A DNA stretch of 64,000 bases from Apostichopus japonicus (lineage: Eukaryota > Echinodermata > Holothuroidea > Aspidochirotida > Stichopodidae): contig NC_092573.1 of NCBI RefSeq assembly GCF_037975245.1, positions 24,455,265 through 24,519,264 of the forward strand, in the 5' to 3' direction. Within the stretch, counting starts at the first letter, position 1. Each line of letters opens with the position of its first letter. The notes under the pieces were generated by a model, which saw only the letters and a list, made by a program, of their open reading frames with translations, made no database searches and was not told where the DNA came from. A program made the translations under genes and the position numbers. Positions 1 to 12,881 of this stretch are shown in pieces.

Positions 1-806
1 GATATACTTAATCTGAAAAATATACAGCCAATGCTAGGATTTTCTATGATTGTATATATCTTCCTGCTTGCAGCTATAAAAAATGTTTTTGTAAACCGAA
101 TGATTTACTTTCATTAGGCAACGAAGGAACTTGAAAGAATGCACATCTTACATTTTTGATACGGGCATTGTACTATATTCAATTGTCCACAATCGGAATA
201 TAGAGTACATATTTCTTATTGTCACCACTGTCAATGTTGTATTGTGATCTATGGATATTATCATTGCGGCTAAAGTGAGGCCGACGAGATATGTTTTAAA
301 GGAGCTTTACCGCTATGAAAATAATATCCTAAATACTGTCATATGTCCATATTATTATTATTCTTTTTTAAGGTGCGTTACATCTAGACCTCTTGGTCTA
401 ATTCCGTGAATATGAATGTGAAGAATCCTAAATGTTGCTTTCACTGAAAGAAAATAACATGGTCCCTACGTCCTCCTTTTATCCTTGTTCGACATTTTTA
501 TTTTGCCTAACAGACTTTGGCAAGTCAATTCATTATACTGTGTTATATCACTTGCATAGGTCTGCATATGCAGCTATAAACTATCGAAAAAAAATTAGAC
601 ATCCACCCGACCCCGAAGAAATATTAACATATTTATTTAGCTCCAGCTGTGTTGACTTTAAAAGTCATCTCGAAAATTCAATCAGCGAATTGTTCTGTAA
701 ACAGAACCTGTATTTACTGATCAACACACAATTAGTACGACTCTCAGTTTTGTATTGTTAATTACGACTTCCCACGAAAATTAGGCCAGTCGGTTGCTCA
801 ACGAGG

Positions 807-807
<1 letters not shown>
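1..807. other. non-coding as far as can be seen
   Basis: A 109-codon open frame (432-761, plus strand) has no recognisable domain, no splice signals in a sensible place and no codon pattern that stands out. I do not call it a gene. Confidence 0.4.

Positions 808-895
<88 letters not shown>
808..895. repeat. (AT)n microsatellite
   Basis: Pure AT dinucleotide run of about 88 bp. Long Tyr-Ile frames over it are artefacts. Confidence 0.98.
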
Positions 896-898
<3 letters not shown>

Positions 899-3304
899 CA
901 CACGTGTAATTTGCATACTGATGAGTGTAAACACAGAAATTGATGACACCTGTTTCTCTTTCGGAGATAAAAACGTGTGTTAATTAAACTCTTTATTTGC
1001 ATGAGAAGCTCCTTAAAAAGGCAAACCAGTCTAGAGCACTACCGGTTTAAACATGTCGGAAATCACAATATTATGAGAGCATTTTGACTTGAAATCTCCA
1101 AAATTGGCAATATACTATAATCCAATTACTACAGTATCGCTCATTAGCTGTTCCAAAAATATCATTGAAATAATCAGTGCAATTATTTTTCCCTGCGGAT
1201 TTCTTTAGAACATGCATGTAATTTACATATATACTAATGGAAAGGAAGTGTCCGGCCGACATATTTGAAGTGCTTTGGAATCGTTATTTATATCATTTTT
1301 ATATCGGTAGCAAATTTAACACATTTGTTAGCACAATGTTAACAAGCCTTTACCACGATTGTAATTAATTCAGTCAAGACTCTTTTTTCCTCAAACAAAA
1401 GTTTAGTCGATAGTTTCCAATTTGAGAAGAAAAGAAAATAGCAAAAATAATAGTTTGGCGTCTTAAAAAGTGTGCTGTAGTAATATTCAGTGGTATAGTT
1501 TACGCAATGTTTATACATATAATAAAGAACGTCTGGCTTATACACGCAATGGGACGTTCGATGACGTCATATACTTCTAAACCACTCACGTCACAAATAT
1601 TGTGTTTTTCTTTGTTACGACTTTTGACATCATTTCACTGGTTTACAGTCACCATAGATCTAATCTATTTTAATTAGTGTAAAAGTAAGTTGGCCTGACG
1701 TTTCGATCCTAGCAGGATCTTCTTCAAAGGCTATAAATGACAAGTAACAGTAACAGAAGGGACAAAACACGCACTACACATTCTCCTACACAGGCTCTCT
1801 AGTGGATAAGCAGTTTGCTAACAGTTTTATTTTATTTCTATTTTAATTAGTTCAGACCTATTAGAATTGGCGAAAAATCGCACATCATTACTTAATGCTG
1901 ATACTGCAATTATTGTATATCTAGCATATTCCTAAACAGTTGAACTGCAACGTTAAATTAGTCATTATACTTTGGTCTAAGCCTTTAACCGACTCTCTTT
2001 TCTAGTTCATCAAGTAAATGATCGATATAAATGTATTTATCTAAATGTCTCCCTATCATAGAATGTGTCATGCAGCGACGTCCTGACACCGTAACTTAGC
2101 GAATCATGACGTCATAAAGTAGGTCTTTCTTTGTTTTACTGTAAAAGCTGGCTATTTAAAGTTTTGTAGATCATTTGCAGTTTTGGTAAGAATGATTATG
2201 AAAGAGAGCCGTTCGACTACTAAAACTATTTGGTTTAGCTATACATGCAGATCCTTCTCCTTTTCTATATGTTTTCTACTAAATACTGTATACGCATATA
2301 GTTCACATACTGACAGCATGTCCCACATGAATTTTGAAAGTGTGTTCGCAAGGCGTCGTATGCACTGGTGATTGAATTGAATGTCGTAATAAATTAACAG
2401 TGTCTATCTTCTGCCTTTTTTTTTCTTTTCCTTTTTCTTTGTTCGCACAGAAATTCCTTTGGTTCGCTGACGCAGAAAAATGAATAAATATAGAGACAAT
2501 TGGCAGACAGATCAAAGAAAATTTAAATATCTTGCGAGGAGCTCTTATTTCCCGTTATTGATCTCTCTCAACTTTTCAACAGACAGAAAGATTGATGAGC
2601 TAACTGACAGTGGGGGTTCACTGTATGCACCAGGTACATGACATCCGTCTTCCCATACGACGAAGACGTATATAGCACATGTCTGACTTTAATTAACGTT
2701 ATTGTCTGATAACGTCCCGGAGATGCTCTACATACATAAACACAACTTATTTCTCACTTGTTTCTTCCAAAATAGCTCCCAGTGTAATCAAATATGTTTG
2801 CTAAGACATTTATCAAGAGGGGGGACCGAATGGTATAGGCAACCTATATCAAAGACATAAGGATAAAAAAAAACGCACATTACGGTCTTAAACGTCCGGT
2901 TAGTCATATGTAGGTCGTGGGCCACAGAGATTTGTGGCCGGAAGCAACTAGAGGGACGGAAGAATCGAAAACGGGGAATCAAATTTACTTGTAATAGGTT
3001 CAATAATCGAACTGTCAGTCAAAGTTTGATCGCAAAAACCAGAATACTGAGATGACATCACATTAATGAGTTATTAACTTCCTACCTTTCTCTCTTTTGT
3101 AAGTCATTCAACTTATATGTCTCTCCATTACACCATTTCAATGCTACGTGGTGACAATAACATTTTACGCTCATATCAGTTCACCTCCCCCCCCCCCCCC
3201 CCTCACGCCATTAAATGGGCTCGATTAGCGAAATGCTTACAGGAAACGCTTAACACCAAATGATGTTATGTTAATAATAAATGCTTTTCTATTAGCCTTT
3301 CAAA
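896..3304. other. non-coding stretch with one hammerhead-like repeat
   Basis: Apart from the repeat fragment at about 1683-1824 (motif plus flanks), I see only AT-rich sequence, a poly-C run at about 3186-3202 and two CRE octamers (1562-1569, 2107-2114). No exon recognised. Confidence 0.4.
1693..1731 (-). ncRNA. hammerhead-like motif, core-mutated copy
   Basis: Same layout as the copy at 53.9 kb: helix II GAUCCU-GCU-AGGAUC, GAAA, CGUC and AGGC are all present. The core CUGAAGA is changed to UUGAAGA, losing the conserved C3, so it is predicted inactive. The flank on the GCCU side (ataaatgacaagtaacagta) is also shared with the 53.9-kb copy, showing that both belong to one repeat family. Confidence 0.45.
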
Positions 3305-4932
3305 ACTTTATGTTGATTTAATATGTAATTTAAAACGGGAACACATTGCATCGACTCTTGAGACCCCGACCCCCCCCCCCCCCCTCTTTAAGAAAATAAA
3401 CACTTAACTAAATTATGTTATCATACACATAAATTCAATTATGTAAAGGGAATGTTTATGTGCATATCCTCCAATGACGCTATTTATATGAACTGAACTG
3501 AATAGATCACCGAGTATAGAGATATGACTGAAAGTCCAAAGGTGACCTGATAGTGAGCTCTGCGACAAAATGCAAGTTGGCTTGCAAGGAAAGTTGTAAC
3601 CACTGGCTGATTAGTGAAAAAAAGGAGTGATAAATTATATCACAAAGACAGATGACATAAGTGCCTGAAAACCGTTTGTATTAGAATAACATATTGACAA
3701 GAAGTTACGGTTAGCGGCTTATTTCTTGTTAATTATGGAACTGGCATGTTAATTTATCTGTTGGTTGACTTTTTGATAGATGAGACAAACGAAACAAATC
3801 ATTGCTTCCTCTAAATTTGATAGTTTGCCCAAATCCGTCGTGCTTTATAACCAAAACACATGTTTAATTATGTAGATACCACCCACACAAAAAAACGGGG
3901 AATTAATGTTAAGTGTAGATAAGCGGAGGCGAAACGTTTGCCCTCGACTATACAATTGAGTAGGTGTTTGGTATCCAATTTCCCTGATGAATCTTGTATT
4001 GTTTACTAGTCAAATTTAGCAACAACCGTAATAAACACCGCATCAACAACTGCGTTCATATATAGCAAACTGCCGTGGACACGCATACATTTGTAACTGT
4101 GCAAACGATGGCAACGTGCTTGGAATGAATTGTGCAACACAAATTACAGGCGCGTATAATGCAGTCAAACAACACATGACGTAGACAGATATCTTGAAGG
4201 ATAGGCTTTATAAAATCATTTAGTAGGTGTGGTAGGCTACCATCTTATCGCACGTTATATTTCACGTACAGATATTCAGCAGTCAAATAAGACAAGTGTA
4301 CAACATTTCATGGTTCCCAATTTCACTTGATAGTCAAGATAATGTATTATGACATTTAAAGAATCGATAAATTTAATATAGGTCCTATAAAGTTTTCATG
4401 TTAAGAGAAAATGACGATTTCGATCAATAATGGAGTAAAAACGTCTCTGTTTCATTATAAACCATACAGAGGAGCTTACCTCATTTATCCATGCCCCTGA
4501 TCAATTACCGTTACAAATTACGATGATACTATGCCTAAAAAACAAATTAAATTTCTTTGGATTTGTATTTTCTAGTAATGGAAGCAGTGTTGGCCTTCGG
4601 ATTTGTATTAAGCGAATTTTATCACCAATAACTCGCTAAACCAATGAATTTAAATTAACGTGGATTGAAAAACACCTGTCAAATTTATGTTAATTGTAAT
4701 CAATTTGTGCAATAAGCTTATTAAACAATAAGCCAATAATTGATCAATTCGTTCAATTACATAAGATATGGCATAAAGATTAACCATTCGAAATGTCCAG
4801 TACCCATTCGGTACCTTTAGTTTCTAAGATGGTATCGTAAAAAAAAAAGATTTCAGAAGACGTATTAAATGTGACATGAAATGTTCTGTAAGCACGTGAT
4901 ATATCCAACAAATGTAAACTAAGCACTATATG
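3305..4932. repeat. tandem duplication, copy A (1.63 kb)
   Basis: This segment is followed directly by a diverged copy at 4933-6165. Matching landmarks include actttatgttgatttaatat / actttatgtttactaaatat, the block cgactatacaattgagtagg at 3945/5599, and agatatgg...aaagattaacc at 4764/5995. Copy A holds about 420 bp (4343-4763) that copy B lacks. No reading frame is conserved between the copies. Confidence 0.85.
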
Positions 4933-6165
4933 ACTTTATGTTTACTAAATATGTAATTGAAAACGGTGAGTACATTGTACCGACTCTTGCGTTCACCCCT
5001 TCCCCTTTAATAAATAAGTAAACACTTAACTAAATAATTTAGCATGCACATAAATTCTATTATGTTAAATGGTAAATGTTTATGTGCATATCCTCCAAAT
5101 GATGATATTTATATAGGAACTGTGGAAAGATCACCGAGTAGGGAAATGACTGAAAGTTCAAAGGTGATCTGATAGTGAGCTCTGTCAAAAAAAAAAATGC
5201 CATAGGCCTGCAAGGAAAATTCTAGAACACGCAAGGAGACATGACTTAACATATAACCACTGGCTGATTAGTAAAAGGAAATGGTTATTACATTACTTCA
5301 AAGACAAATGACATAAGTGCCTGAAATACCGTTTGTATTAGAATAACATATTGACAAGAAGTTACGGTTAGCGGCTTATTTCTTGTTAATTGTGAGACTG
5401 AAATATTAATTTATCTGTTGGTTGACTTTTTGATAGATGAGACAAACGAAACAAATCATTACATCCTCTAAATTTGATAGTTTGCCCAAATCCGTCGTGC
5501 TAAATATCCAAAACACATGTTTAAATATGTAGATACCACCCACAATAAACGGGGAATTAATGTTAAGTGTAGATTAGCGGAGACGAAACGTTTGCCCTCG
5601 ACTATACAATTGAGTAGGTGGTTGGTGTCCAATTTCCCTGATGAATCTTGTATTGTTTACTGGTCAAATTTAGCAACAGCCGTCATAAACACCGGATCAT
5701 CAACTGCGTTCATATATAGCAAACTGCCGTGGACATGCATACATTTGTAACTGTGCAAACGATGGCAACGTGCTTGGAATGAATTGTGCAACACAAATAG
5801 CAAGCGCGTATAATACAGTCAAACACTACATGACGTAGACAGATATCTTAAAGGATAGGCTTTATAAAACTATTAAGTTGTTTAGCTAGGCTACCATCTA
5901 ATCGTACGTTATGTTTCACGTACAGATATTTAGCAGTCAAATATGTGTTTAGTATTTCATGGTTCCTAAATTCACTTGGTATACATGATAATAAGATATG
6001 GTTTAAAGATTAACCATTTGAATTGTCCAATAACTTTTCGATACCTTTATTTTCTGAGATGGTATCGTAAAAAAAACTTGTATTTTAGAAGACGAATTAA
6101 ATGTGACGTGAAATGTTCTGTACGAACGTGGTCTATCTAAGAAATGTAAGTTATACACTTCCAAC
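4933..6165. repeat. tandem duplication, copy B (1.23 kb, internal deletion)
   Basis: Second copy of the unit at 3305-4932. It matches along its length with scattered substitutions and small indels, and jumps from the equivalent of 4342 to 4764. Open frames inside it (for example 5517-5750) are broken in copy A and are not considered genes. Confidence 0.85.
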
Positions 6166-9100
6166 TGTATAATTCTTTCATAAGGTATAATGAATGGGTT
6201 GCCCTGCATGAGTTCACAAGATTCGCGGAATAAGTTATCCTGATCGGAAGCAAGCATTAAAGTATTTTATGACCATAAATCAATAATTGCGTTCTGTCGC
6301 TTAGAAATGTCGATACTGATGCACACTCACACACTGAGCGAGAGACGACATCATGAGGCAGGCGTACATTGGCTTCTCTTTGCCATTGTATGGAGTGATT
6401 CATATACAAACGGAATGTCAACAATATCAAATAAGTATAGGCTATTCATGATAAATAGTATAAGCTTAAGTAAGAAATGTTGACTTGTTTAACAAGCCAT
6501 TCGAGGAATTTCTGTAAAGAAAAATATTCCTTTCCCCCAACTCCATGTTTACTTTGATTTATATTTGTAATAAATTCAACAACTTCGAAACGGAAGAGGT
6601 ACTCGACCGCACTACAACAGAAGCGTTAAGCAAATACAGGGATATAGGTATAACGGGGGGAAAACAGTAACAGAAAAATTGGGTATGATTGGTAATTTGT
6701 GTGTCTATGCAAAGTGTGGTTAAAAATCATAGGGCTGTATATCTTTTGAAGAATTTTTTGTATAAAGGTTAGTGTTTACCGTTGATTAAAGTAATGTTTG
6801 TGTGTGTGTGTGTGTGCAGATGTACCTTATATTACCGATCAATATATTCAACGTCCATAATTCGTTCTGTAGGCCTATATAGTCAGCAAGCTTCGATATT
6901 TTGACACACGTGTGGCCACATTCTCATTCACATTTGAAGGGAGTTGTGTATTTAAATAGGACTACATACGTTGAATGAACCCAGCATTATCTTTGAGGCA
7001 TCCCGCACTCAAGATATTGCAAAATGAGAAAGGTAATTGCTCAATGAACAAATCAAAACGAACTGTGCATATAAATGATATACCTATACTGTGTATCTTC
7101 CCCAGTATTATTGGTATGGATATAGTAGTGTAAACCCGTATTCAATGATATCTCCTCGTATTTACGAGTCCATTCCATTATATAGAATTGAATTTCGTGT
7201 TCCATAAGATCGGTCAAGAGCGACACTCATGAATATGCACGATACATCAGGTTGGCTAATTATGTATCCAATAATAACAATCTGCTACGGATTTCATTCA
7301 GCATGAAAACTCTGTTTTAAATCCGACAAGTGAGCTTCCTCGTGAATATTCATGAATATCACTACAGAACATCTATCAATTGGTCGAGGAAATTTCGATG
7401 ATTTGATATACTTCTGTTAAATTAAATGGTTTGTTTGGTAAAAATGGTGTAAATAGCAAAGAATGGTCGTAATAAAAGGAGCATTTCAAGAATATTCCGA
7501 AGATATTTCATTCATCAAATATATTTCATATTGCATATCATTAATCAACGGCTTTGTCTTTTTTCCCTAGTTTCTTTTCTTTTCTTCTTTTATATACGTA
7601 AAACATATTGTCATTATAAATCAACCATGCAATTACCACTAAAACTTGACCGTGAAGTCAAGCATGTACTGTAATTAGTCTATTACGTTCATCTTATTTG
7701 AATCATGCCGTTTTTAGGTCCGTTATTACAAATTACACAAGGGGAATATTTTTGACAAGCTATACATTTCATCGCTGATTGAGTCGGCTCATCTGACACG
7801 GATGAACTCCGTGATGTAATAAGTCAAGATTCTCTGGTAGAAGAATAAGTATCACTTTAAACCAGAGCTAGATCCACGGGTGAAAAAGAGTTCATCCGTG
7901 ACCGGTAACATCGTCCCGTCCCTTCATGATAGCAGTGCATGTAGTGGTGCATATGCATGAGGATTAGCATTATAGAAAAGAATGACTTGCTCCGAAAGGA
8001 GATACTCTGATCTTTCTCTCGCGAAACATCTTGACAGGCAGGCGACGGTTCCGGCTATTTCAGTTTTCACAAAGGCGTCTCGCACAGAAAGCCACTCGAC
8101 AGCTGTTCATTCGTTCTTTCTTATAACTTAAGTATATTTTGGTCTGCCTTTCGTCATTTCTTGCGTGAGATTTACAAATTCAATTGTTCGCTTTTTGGAA
8201 CTTGTGTGTGGGTTCCCTTTTTGAGGGGCATTATTTATATGTCAAAAAAAAAAAAAAAACTTCTAATGAATTATGCACAGACAGGAATTTTTTTTCAAGT
8301 CCCCCCCCCTCTTCAAATGAATAAAACATCATAATGTTTTTTTATAAAGTACACTTCCGATTTTGCAAATTTCTTCTTTCATTGGTTCAAGCAGTAAGCT
8401 GTCATTCAAATACAAGACCCTTAGTAATTCCATGAAACACAGTGTTAGATCGACACTGGTACACCAATATCCAATCGTGCCAAAGGATTTTGGAGAATTG
8501 GGGGGGGGGGGTGAATATTCCTGTTCTTGATACTGAGCTAATATGACCATAAAATAACTACCAACCAACATATCAAATATATACAATTTCACACTGAACG
8601 GAGCATCGAGATTCCACCGAGTACCCATAAATGTTACCTTTTAACAAGTGGAACGCTTCTGACATTCGAACTCCATAGTTTTATTGCCATGGATACGTGT
8701 TATCCACATGCCAAATACATAACAGGTATTCGGGGTTCCAATTGTTCAGGAACTACGCATGGTAGCAAGGTACTAACAAGGTTACGCATGGTAACAGGTA
8801 CGACGCATGTAACAAATCACAAGTAACCGTTACAGAGAGAGAGAGAGATACAACCAAAAAACTTTAGCACGGCATGACGACTTTTGCTAAGGCTAAGGTT
8901 ACAACTGTCATAATGAACAGAGGGGGGGGGGGGGGGGAAGACCTCTCTCAAGTCTTCGCCGTGATTACGTCATTCATGACATACACCTCTCTGGACTGTG
9001 CACTCAAAAGTATTGAGCGACACACGATACTTTCTCTCTTTGACGACACATATAACATACCCCCCCCCCCCCTCAATACCCTAGTGGTATATGTTTAAAG

Positions 9101-10016
9101 TTTCCAGATGACACCCGTATAAAATTAGGACTGAAATGTCACATTTGCACTTTAGCTCTTTTCCAAATATTTTCATGATTTTTCTACCATACATGAAAGT
9201 CTTTGATAAATTCTTGACATTTCGTCTCAGTGGGAAGTTGCATATAAATGCATTATTTAATTTATTTCGATTGAATGAAAATAGACGAACAGGAAACAAA
9301 GACAAAAGAATAATTAACAGTTTACATTCGTTTTAGACACAGAATCAACAATATGTTGTTTTCTTGTACGGTTACGACCCGCTGATAGAAAAATATGATA
9401 CCTCCTTAAATGACGTAATTATAACCACTAAAACAAAGAAGGGAGAAGGCTTTACTGAATAAGAATTTCCCAAACTATAGTTAAGAACAATGTATAATGA
9501 TCAAATTTAGAAGAACTTAACAATCAAATGATTCACTTATATACTGACGATCCGTCATCAAGAAGCGTGTAACCATAATTCCTAGATTTTTGCTTCTTTT
9601 TTTGCTTCTTTTTTGCTAACTCTGTTTCTTCGATGATGACAGGAAATACAGAACTGGTTCATTAAGCTTTCATTAATAATTTCCCTCTTACACTTTATAG
9701 TGTAACATTTTAGTAGTCTTAGTTTTCGAAAATGCTTCTTTTTATCCTTTTCATTTTAGGCGAAAAAAACTAAACTAATGAAGCATGTATGTCAAAAGCT
9801 GCTGCAGGTTTACTCATGTATACAACTTGAGCAATATCCAACACGCCCTGCTTCATTACACCATAATTAATATTACACGAACAGTGGTGACCTGTGCGTC
9901 ACGGGCGATTAGCACATCAATTAAGGTCTCATTGGTCACATCAACAATCCAAATTATTGTCAAGGTCCTATATAGTTACTAAAGTTGAAAACTTTTATGA
10001 GAAATTCTCTTCTCTT
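6166..10016. other. non-coding stretch, nothing recognised
   Basis: Contains a short (TG)n at about 6797-6816 and poly-C/poly-G runs (8300, 8502, 8925, 9060). Open frames of up to 99 codons lack any recognisable motif. Confidence 0.4.
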
Positions 10017-10109
10017 GTATGTATGTATGTATGTATGTATGTATGTATGTATGTATGTATGTATGTATGTATGTATGTATGTATGTATGTATGTATGTAT
10101 GTATGTATG

Positions 10110-10166
<57 letters not shown>
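10017..10166. repeat. (GTAT)n then (AT)n compound microsatellite
   Basis: About 24 gtat units run straight into an AT array that abuts the hairpin at 10167. Confidence 0.98.
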
Positions 10167-10170
<4 letters not shown>

Positions 10171-10215
10171 ATACTAGATGAGACTAGTGGAACACTAGTC
10201 TCATCTAGTATCAAC
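10167..10215. repeat. perfect inverted repeat, 23-bp arms and 3-nt loop
   Basis: The arm gttgatactagatgagactag + tg is followed by gaa and its exact complement. Flanking atatat on both sides adds six more paired bases, giving 29-bp arms. It lies between two long microsatellites (10017-10166 and 10274-10403). Confidence 0.9.
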
Positions 10216-10273
10216 ATATATTCCGCTCTGTCCAATGGACATAGAGCACTCTGCGCCAAGATAGACGCCAACC

Positions 10274-10275
10274 TA

Positions 10276-10368
<93 letters not shown>

Positions 10369-10369
10369 A

Positions 10370-10403
<34 letters not shown>
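10274..10403. repeat. (CT)n then interrupted (AT)n microsatellite
   Basis: About 27 bp of CT, then AT repeats broken by gtatatg and aaatat interruptions. Confidence 0.97.
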
Positions 10404-12259
10404 TCATACATATATTTATAGCCAAACAGACATACAAAACACACATGTTTCCTTGCCTTGTTGTCTTAAGTTTGAAATGATGTTAAATTAATATGTATTT
10501 ATTCATAAGTATATTCAACCAAGCAGTCCATATGATGGATGTTAATTTGAAACTTTGCTCACATATATGGACTTCCTCTGAAAAGTTGGGCAAAACTCTT
10601 TTGCAAAAGTTGGTAGTGAACGGATTTAAATAAGCGACATATACGGTTTGTATAAATTTCTACTGCACTTGCAGGTTGATAAATTATAGCCTACAGAAGC
10701 ACGTTATACAATCGGGAGTATACGAGCATGCACAGGACAATATATTCATATATGTGTGTTTTCGTTGACCATTGTAGTACTGAAATGTAGGCATTACATT
10801 GGCACCGTCATGTATTCACAGAGGAATATGATGTTTCTACAAGCATAGAGAACTTAAATAGCTATGGAAAATTCCAAATGAATCAGATTCCAAGAATAAA
10901 TCAACTGGAAGATTATGACAGCCTTAGTAACGCTTTTGAAGAGCATTTGCTCAGATGACGTCACAGACCCACTACTTTGATCCAACTGCAATGAGCCTTA
11001 TTGAATGTTTAGCCAGCAAAAGTAGGGTTACATTCAATCAACCATTTATCGAGTTAGGTTCAAACTATATTGAGATGGGGGGTTTCAACCAGCCTTGGAG
11101 ATTATTTTATCTCTTCAATACAAAGTATCATATTGTATGTCACCAGAATATTCATTTGAACAAAATACACATGCGCTCCAACATAGAGCAAAATAGCAAC
11201 AGATAAAAGTCGTGTTTCAGATACACGGTGTGCTTTAACAAATACAATTGTATTGATCAAAAATGCAACAGTATTTTTTGGCGGTTCCGTGGACCCCCCC
11301 CCCCCGATGTCCCTTTTATGTATCTCTGCATGTAACTGGGTGATCGCATCATGCACCCCCCCCCCCCCGCTCTCTCTCTCTCCCTCGTAAAATTTCGCTT
11401 TTGGTCTTTTTGGAGTTATTTAAAGCTTCGGTTTTGTCTCCACGGGTTTGGTTCATGAAGCGAGAAAACGAAGCATGGCCTAAGGCTTAATTATTCTCTC
11501 TGATTGTGTTTCTGTTTTGAACGTACACTAATGAGGGAAGAATTACAAGAGAAAGCAAGAAAGCAGCACCACCAGCACAAACGGTAGAAGTGGTTAATAC
11601 CGAAAAACGTGATAAACAAGGTTGATAAACCTGCACAAAGTCTGAGTAACAAGCCTGCATGCACGCGGTGTCTCATTTCTTCGTTGCGTTTACATGCATG
11701 ATCATGCTGTACGTTTAGTTGTGCTTTAAATAAACCATGATGCATATTGCTTCCCGCACAATTTCTATATAGTTTTTTACACACAGTAAAATCTTTGCAG
11801 ACAGTCTTGACTAATCTTTCACTTTTTGTCACTGAAATTTTTTAAACTGTCGTAAAGTTTTATGACGTTTTTTTGGGGTCACAAAAGTTTACTCAAATTT
11901 TGTCGGATACTAATAACGTACCCATATGTTTATATATTTGCCCAACTTTTTTTGTTTAGAGTTATATTTATCAAAGTGTTAGAGACTTTCAAGACAGAAA
12001 TTACCTTTACCTCTGTTGTGAGAGCATCAAGCAGTCAAAGGTATATGGGATAGTATACTATGAGACATTGGCATATTCTTCAAGATACAGCAATATATAT
12101 ACCTTTTATGGTGAAACAAACGGCAGACACAAAAGGCTCCTTAATAACCATTAAAGTCCTTCTTTTTCGAATTTTCTCCTTTTAATAGGTTACGACAAGG
12201 AAGGTGGGTATAGTTGTATCAAATCTCAGCTTTAATGTGTTCATTCGGCAGTACACTCA
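10404..12259. other. non-coding stretch, nothing recognised
   Basis: The minus-strand open frame of 113 codons (11491-11832) is cysteine-rich but matches no motif I know and has no clear start context. A CRE octamer is at 10956-10963 and poly-C runs at 11294 and 11356. Confidence 0.35.
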
Positions 12260-12267
12260 TTCTAGAT
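12260..12267. repeat. target site duplication (left) of the hAT-like MITE
   Basis: Eight bases, ttctagat, identical to 12874-12881 on the other side of the element. Confidence 0.8.
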
Positions 12268-12873
12268 CAGGGATTCCCTAATTTTACCCCCCCCCCCCAC
12301 TTTTCGAGACACGATCTGAGTCATCATTATACTATAATACGAATAACAGTGCTTTGTAAAAGATCAAGTTCATAGTGTAATATTGAACTGTTATATCATG
12401 TTAAAACAGGCTAGTGACTGCATGTTGTCACTCAACAACAATTATCAAGCATGAATTTTATGCTAGCTTTGCTTTGTGTCGGGCAAAATGGAGGTCATCT
12501 GGAATTTCCAAAATAATAATAATTACTTTTGCCAACCTTTCAGTAACTTTCTCAGTTCTTTATCTTCACGACGTACACATGCGTACACCAACTTCACCAA
12601 AGTCATGCGGCCTGTGTGCGGTCTGTTTCACAATACAGTTATTTATCACATGCACGGTACGGTACTACTATGGCAACATATGCTTATGGAACGCGAAAAG
12701 AGTTTGTCAATAGGTACGACTTTTGTACATAACGGTACTAAATTATATGATATATCAGATTTTAGTTCAATAAAAAGTACTCTAGTTTTGACTGTCAGAA
12801 ACGTCTTACGAACCCCCTGGGATGGACTCACGCACCCCCTGGGGGTTCATGCACCCCAATTAGGGAACCCCTG
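12268..12873. mobile_element. hAT-like MITE (606 bp) with exact 8-bp target duplication
   Basis: The left end is CAGGGATTCCCTAATT and the right end, read inward, CAGGGGTTCCCTAATT. The 8-bp direct repeat ttctagat flanks it at 12260-12267 and 12874-12881. An 8-bp target duplication and CAGGG...CCC ends are hallmarks of hAT transposons. The interior holds no recognisable transposase, so it is non-autonomous. The right subterminal part repeats CCCCCTGGG-type motifs. Confidence 0.85.
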
Positions 12874-12881
12874 TTCTAGAT
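12874..12881. repeat. target site duplication (right) of the hAT-like MITE
   Basis: Eight bases, ttctagat, directly after the right inverted repeat; matches the left copy exactly. Confidence 0.8.

Noticed and set aside
900-945. Possible hammerhead core ctgatgagtgtaaacacagaaa
   Set aside because: It has CUGAUGA, a 4-bp helix II and GAAA, but no helix III or helix I partner could be found on either side, so it is probably chance.
758-1002. Tyr-Ile repeat open frames over the AT microsatellite
   Set aside because: Artefact of (AT)n read as TAT/ATA codons. The same applies to frames at 10.0-10.5, 14.1, 17.4, 24.7, 26.3, 29.3, 36.8 and 63.2 kb.
5517-5750. 77-codon frame in duplication copy B
   Set aside because: The matching segment in copy A has frame-breaking indels and stops, so there is no sign of protein constraint.
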